Source: a virus. From it: a DNA stretch of 38,842 nt. The position numbers and the translations under genes were made by a program. The notes beneath the pieces are model-generated. The model did not search any database and was not told the DNA's origin. It saw nothing but the letters and a program-made list of their open reading frames with translations. This document shows, piece after piece, positions 36,494 through 38,842 of this stretch (the first letter of the stretch is position 1; every line of letters starts with the position of its first letter). Where the stretch lies: IMG/VR virus record IMGVR_UViG_3300035659_000051, positions 1-38,842 of that record; one strand, given 5' to 3'.

Positions 36494-37127
36494 GGCACAT
36501 CAGAAGTATCATACAAAGGACGGCATCCTTGTGCCGGGGGTAACCACAGTCATAGGGGTTTTAGCAAAACCCGCACTCGTCGGGTGGGCTAATAAATTGG
36601 GTTTACAGGGTGTTGAGGTTGGAAAATATGTTGACTCGTTAGCCTCCGTAGGAACGCTCTGTCATAACATAGTAGAGTGCTACCTTACGAAAAAGGAAGT
36701 TGATTTCTCGGACTACACGCCTAATCAAAGGACGTTAGCCGAAGGCGCGGCGAAGAAGTTTTTTGACTGGGAAAAGAAGAATAAGTTTGTGTTTCTAAAA
36801 TCCGAACTTCAGCTTGTAAGTGAGAAGCATTTCTTCGGCGGAACGTGTGATATATACTGTGAGTTAGATGATAAGAAAACACTCATAGATATAAAGACCT
36901 CGAAGGCGTGCTACGGAGAACACTTCACGCAGGTAGCGGCGTATAAGATACTGCTTGAGGAGAATGGTTATCCCGTTGAAGATGCGAAGATACTAAGGAT
37001 CGGCCGTGAGGAAGCCGAGGGGTTTGATGTTAAAGATATACCGATGATAGATGTCCACGCTGAAAAGTTTTTAGCGTGTTTAAGAATTTTACAGATAGAC
37101 AATAAACTAAGGGAGAAAAAATCATAA
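36480..37127 (+). CDS. PD-(D/E)XK exonuclease (RecB/Cas4-like)
   Basis: The product has 215 residues. The nuclease core is GGTCDIYCELDDKKTLIDIK with TSK following: the D in CDIY, then D-I-K of the D-(D/E)XK motif, and AAYKILLEENG as the helix QxxxY-like motif. CHNIVECYL near residue 60 supplies an upstream acidic site. It probably resects phage DNA ends for recombination or repair. The gene at 37856, separated by the HNH cassette, is its probable functional partner. Confidence 0.85.
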   Translation: MAKFKAHQKYHTKDGILVPGVTTVIGVLAKPALVGWANKLGLQGVEVGKYVDSLASVGTLCHNIVECYLTKKEVDFSDYTPNQRTLAEGAAKKFFDWEKKNKFVFLKSELQLVSEKHFFGGTCDIYCELDDKKTLIDIKTSKACYGEHFTQVAAYKILLEENGYPVEDAKILRIGREEAEGFDVKDIPMIDVHAEKFLACLRILQIDNKLREKKS

Positions 37128-37130
37128 ATG

Positions 37131-37159
37131 TTGCATAATTCTTCAATATATGATATACT
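37131..37159 (+). promoter_or_regulatory. Promoter of leader L4
   Basis: TTGCAT (37131-37136), a 17-base spacer and TATACT (37154-37159), with TG one base upstream of the -10 (extended -10). The predicted start, 37166, is the first base of helix A. Confidence 0.8.
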
Positions 37160-37165
37160 AAAGTC

Positions 37166-37260
37166 GCATAGAGAGAGGCGGATTTTGTATGTCTAAACCA
37201 ATGGCACTCGATGGGTTGAAGGGACTTAACCGTTCTTTCTCTATGCACTCGTCGGGTGCT
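37166..37260 (+). ncRNA. Leader RNA L4: predicted H-type pseudoknot before HNH gene 2
   Basis: Helix A pairs 37166-37181 with 37230-37246 (16 bp, one bulge, two G-U). The loop opens with ATTTTGTATGTC and ends in ACTTAA. Helix B pairs 37203-37216 with 37247-37260 (14 continuous bp, four G-U) directly abutting A', allowing coaxial stacking. ATTTTATT and GGAGG follow, and the gene starts 18 bases after helix B. The total is 95 nt. Helix B here has no sequence likeness to the GCCCC/GGGGC of L1 and L3, so the structure is kept by compensating changes. Confidence 0.75.
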
Positions 37261-37278
37261 ATTTTATTGGAGGAATAG

Positions 37279-37878
37279 ATGCCTAAAGGATTGTATAAGA
37301 GAACGGAAGAAATAAAAAATAAGATACGAAAATCTTTAATAGGTAGAAAACATACAGAAGAAACAAAAAGAAAAATGAGCACTTCTCGTATGGGGCATCC
37401 CACATCTAAAGAAACACGCATAAAAATTGGATTAGCACATAAAGGAAAAATAGTATCACGTGAGGCAAGAAAAAAATTAAGTATTGCTCATATAGGACAA
37501 GTATCGGGAATGAAAGGCAAAAAACATTCGTTGGCAACACGACTAAAACTTCATATTGCAACATCATCAAAACGAGGTAATAAAGCAAGTGGATGGAAAG
37601 GGGGATTAACTAAAAAAGATAAGTTAATAAGAAATAGTAAAGAATATGCAGACTGGAGAATGAAAGTTTTTGTTAGAGATAATTTTACTTGTGTTGAGTG
37701 TAGAAAAATTGGTTGTTATTTAGAAGCACATCATATAAAAAGTTTTGCTGATTATCCGGAGTTTAGATTTGAAATAAGCAATGGCGTTTCCTTATGTAAG
37801 GATTGCCATGAAAAAACGGATAATTATTCATGGAAAAATAGAAAAGGAGGTAATTGTGCGACCACCAAAAAGGGATAA
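37279..37878 (+). CDS. HNH homing endonuclease with NUMOD3 modules (copy 2)
   Basis: The product has 199 residues. The N-terminal two-thirds are repeated NUMOD3-like basic modules (RKHTEETKRKMSTSRMG; THREE such units with SKETRIKIGLAHKG). The C-terminal HNH domain reads VFVRDNFTCVECRKIG, then LEAHHIKSFADYPEF and VSLCKDCHEK, with the zinc cysteines and catalytic histidines. It is a free-standing homing endonuclease with its own promoter and leader. Its last 23 bases overlap the next gene and supply that gene's ribosome binding site. Confidence 0.9.
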   Translation: MPKGLYKRTEEIKNKIRKSLIGRKHTEETKRKMSTSRMGHPTSKETRIKIGLAHKGKIVSREARKKLSIAHIGQVSGMKGKKHSLATRLKLHIATSSKRGNKASGWKGGLTKKDKLIRNSKEYADWRMKVFVRDNFTCVECRKIGCYLEAHHIKSFADYPEFRFEISNGVSLCKDCHEKTDNYSWKNRKGGNCATTKKG

Positions 37879-38320
37879 CAAAGATTACGAAAAAGTTGCA
37901 ATAGGCGAAATGCTTACAGGGATAATTGAGGAATGCCAATATGACGAAAAACATTCCTTCAAGGGATTTCAAGGAAAAGAAGATACTGTCGGAATAGCCA
38001 TCAGGTTTAAATTAAAACTTGATAACTATCAATTCCCACATTATTCCAGATGGATGCGCCTATCGCTTTCAGAAAAAGCCAATCTCTACAAGAAGTATGT
38101 AGTTAAACTTGTCGAGGGGGCCGTCCCTGATATGGATATGGATTTAGATGCGCTTAAAAATATGAAAATTAAGGTAATCTGGAGCGAGGATGGGGATTTT
38201 CAGAACATAGACGCTATCTATCCGGTAGGCTCTAAGGTTAAGGTTACCGACCCTGTGCCTACGGTTGACCTTGAAAAGGAAGAAGAACCGCCGATTGATC
38301 CGGAAGGATTGCCCTTCTGA
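37856..38320 (+). CDS. Conserved phage protein next to the nuclease (possible ssDNA-binding partner)
   Basis: The product has 154 residues. GTG 37856 follows AAAAGGAGG, favoured over the in-frame ATG 37781, which lies within the HNH gene. It has EYEKV-type opening (DYEKVAIGEMLTGIIEECQY), HYSRWMRLSLSEKANLYKKY, and an acidic tail (LEKEEEPPIDPEG). The family is common near RecB-like exonucleases, and the acidic tail recalls single-strand DNA-binding proteins. The role is inferred. Confidence 0.7.
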   Translation: MRPPKRDNKDYEKVAIGEMLTGIIEECQYDEKHSFKGFQGKEDTVGIAIRFKLKLDNYQFPHYSRWMRLSLSEKANLYKKYVVKLVEGAVPDMDMDLDALKNMKIKVIWSEDGDFQNIDAIYPVGSKVKVTDPVPTVDLEKEEEPPIDPEGLPF

Positions 38321-38556
38321 TGAAAGACCCATGTGACCTTGCCACGATTTTCGCTGAAAAGCTCATGAAGGCTCAAGACCTCGATGAATTAGGGCGAATT
38401 TGTGGCGAAATCAAGGCAAGGTTGCACGATCTCGGTGATATGAGGCCATGGCTATTAGATATATATGATAGTGCATATAAGGGCCTAACCATGAAAGAAT
38501 TTCCCGATAGCGAGTTTTTAAACGCTGAAGGATTAAAAAATAAGGAGGTAGTATGA
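38320..38556 (+). CDS. Hypothetical protein (78 aa)
   Basis: The product has 78 residues, with its start overlapping the previous stop (TGATG). It is helical (LATIFAEKLMKAQDLDELGR; GDMRPWLLDIYDSAYKGL) with no known motif. The stop overlaps the lipoprotein start. Confidence 0.6.
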   Translation: MKDPCDLATIFAEKLMKAQDLDELGRICGEIKARLHDLGDMRPWLLDIYDSAYKGLTMKEFPDSEFLNAEGLKNKEVV

Positions 38557-38842
38557 ATAAATTAAAACTATTAGCAGTTTTAATCTGCCCGTTATTATTG
38601 TGTTCTTGCGCCACGATAACGACCGGAACGCACCAGAAGATACCGATCAATTCAAATCCTGCAGGAGCAAATGTGAATATCTCATCAGGATTTCAAGGTA
38701 TAACACCTTGCGTAGCTGACTTGAAACGTAATCAAGATCACACTATCACTATAATCAAGGCAGGTTATGACGCGATAATAGTGAACCTTCGTAAAGGTAT
38801 GTGCGGATCAACCGCCGGAAATATAGTTTTAGGTGGTGTTAT
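38553..38842 (+). CDS. PEGA-type lipoprotein, N-terminal part (continues at base 1)
   Basis: ATG 38553 has AAGGAGG upstream and overlaps the previous stop. The signal peptide (NKLKLLAVLICPLLLCSC) ends in the lipobox LCSC. ATITTGTHQKIPINSNPAGA, then NVNISSGFQGITPC and the KAGYDAIIVNL segment follow; the last is the PEGA-like surface motif. The gene runs off the window and is completed by bases 1-97. The mature protein is probably anchored in the envelope and may alter the host surface. Confidence 0.8.
   Translation, partial: MNKLKLLAVLICPLLLCSCATITTGTHQKIPINSNPAGANVNISSGFQGITPCVADLKRNQDHTITIIKAGYDAIIVNLRKGMCGSTAGNIVLGGV

Noticed and set aside
1-38842. Integrase, attachment site or lysogeny repressor
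   Set aside because: Searched by eye for tyrosine or serine recombinase motifs and CI-like proteins in all listed frames; none recognised, so temperate growth is not supported.

Overview
The window is a complete, or nearly complete, tailed-phage genome that has been opened inside a gene. The last 9 bases (38834-38842) equal the first 9 (1-9), and joining the ends restores one lipoprotein reading frame (38553-38842 continuing into 1-97). The closed length would be 38,833 bp if the 9 bases are a single overlap. The layout suggests a podovirus-type phage: terminase, a 639-residue portal, a scaffold-like protein, a capsid protein, a head-tail adaptor, tail and fibre proteins, and ejection-like proteins, but no tape-measure or sheath gene. 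I see no integrase, no CI-type repressor, no DNA or RNA polymerase and no tRNA. An O-antigen ligase-like gene, several lipoproteins and many Sec signal peptides point to a Gram-negative host. Dense Shine-Dalgarno sites and ATGA overlaps indicate ordinary bacterial translation. I cannot name the host.

Two divergent gene blocks start near 35.3-35.45 kb. The leftward block (about 35.3 to 10.86 kb, minus strand) opens at a consensus sigma70 promoter (TTGACA-16-TATAAT, 35321-35348). It passes a 47-codon ORF that begins at the predicted first transcribed base and about 260 bp of structured non-coding RNA, and then carries TerS, TerL, portal, small zinc-ribbon and basic proteins, scaffold, capsid, a secreted-type capsid-adjacent protein, adaptor, an O-antigen ligase-like membrane protein, coiled-coil and fibre proteins, lysis-type membrane proteins, a DUF1353 protein, a tail protein, a second fibre and three ejection-type proteins. 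An HNH endonuclease gene (18627-19100) sits on the opposite strand inside this block, and a 53-residue HNH remnant lies at 16096-16257.

The rightward block (35.4 kb through the junction to 10.87 kb, plus strand) carries an RlpA-like protein, a PD-(D/E)XK nuclease, an HNH endonuclease, a conserved phage protein beside the nuclease, a helix-turn-helix protein, a replisome-organizer-like protein, a NinG-like protein, a Dam-type methyltransferase, three low-complexity repeat proteins, a HAD phosphatase-like protein, a radical SAM/SPASM protein and many small membrane or zinc-ribbon proteins.

The most interesting signal is a recurring promoter plus 5' leader at 433-582, 18481-18626, 37131-37278 and, in a divergent form, 35416-35574. 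Each has a TATACT -10 box. In the three clear copies a 16-17 bp helix begins within one base of the predicted transcription start. A U-rich loop ending in AUG follows, then a second helix interleaved with the first (order A-B-A'-B', an H-type pseudoknot), a U-rich tract, a ribosome binding site and a gene. These three copies span 93-95 nt although their helix sequences differ and covary. This looks like an undescribed phage cis-regulatory RNA. Two copies drive HNH endonuclease genes and one drives the replication gene.
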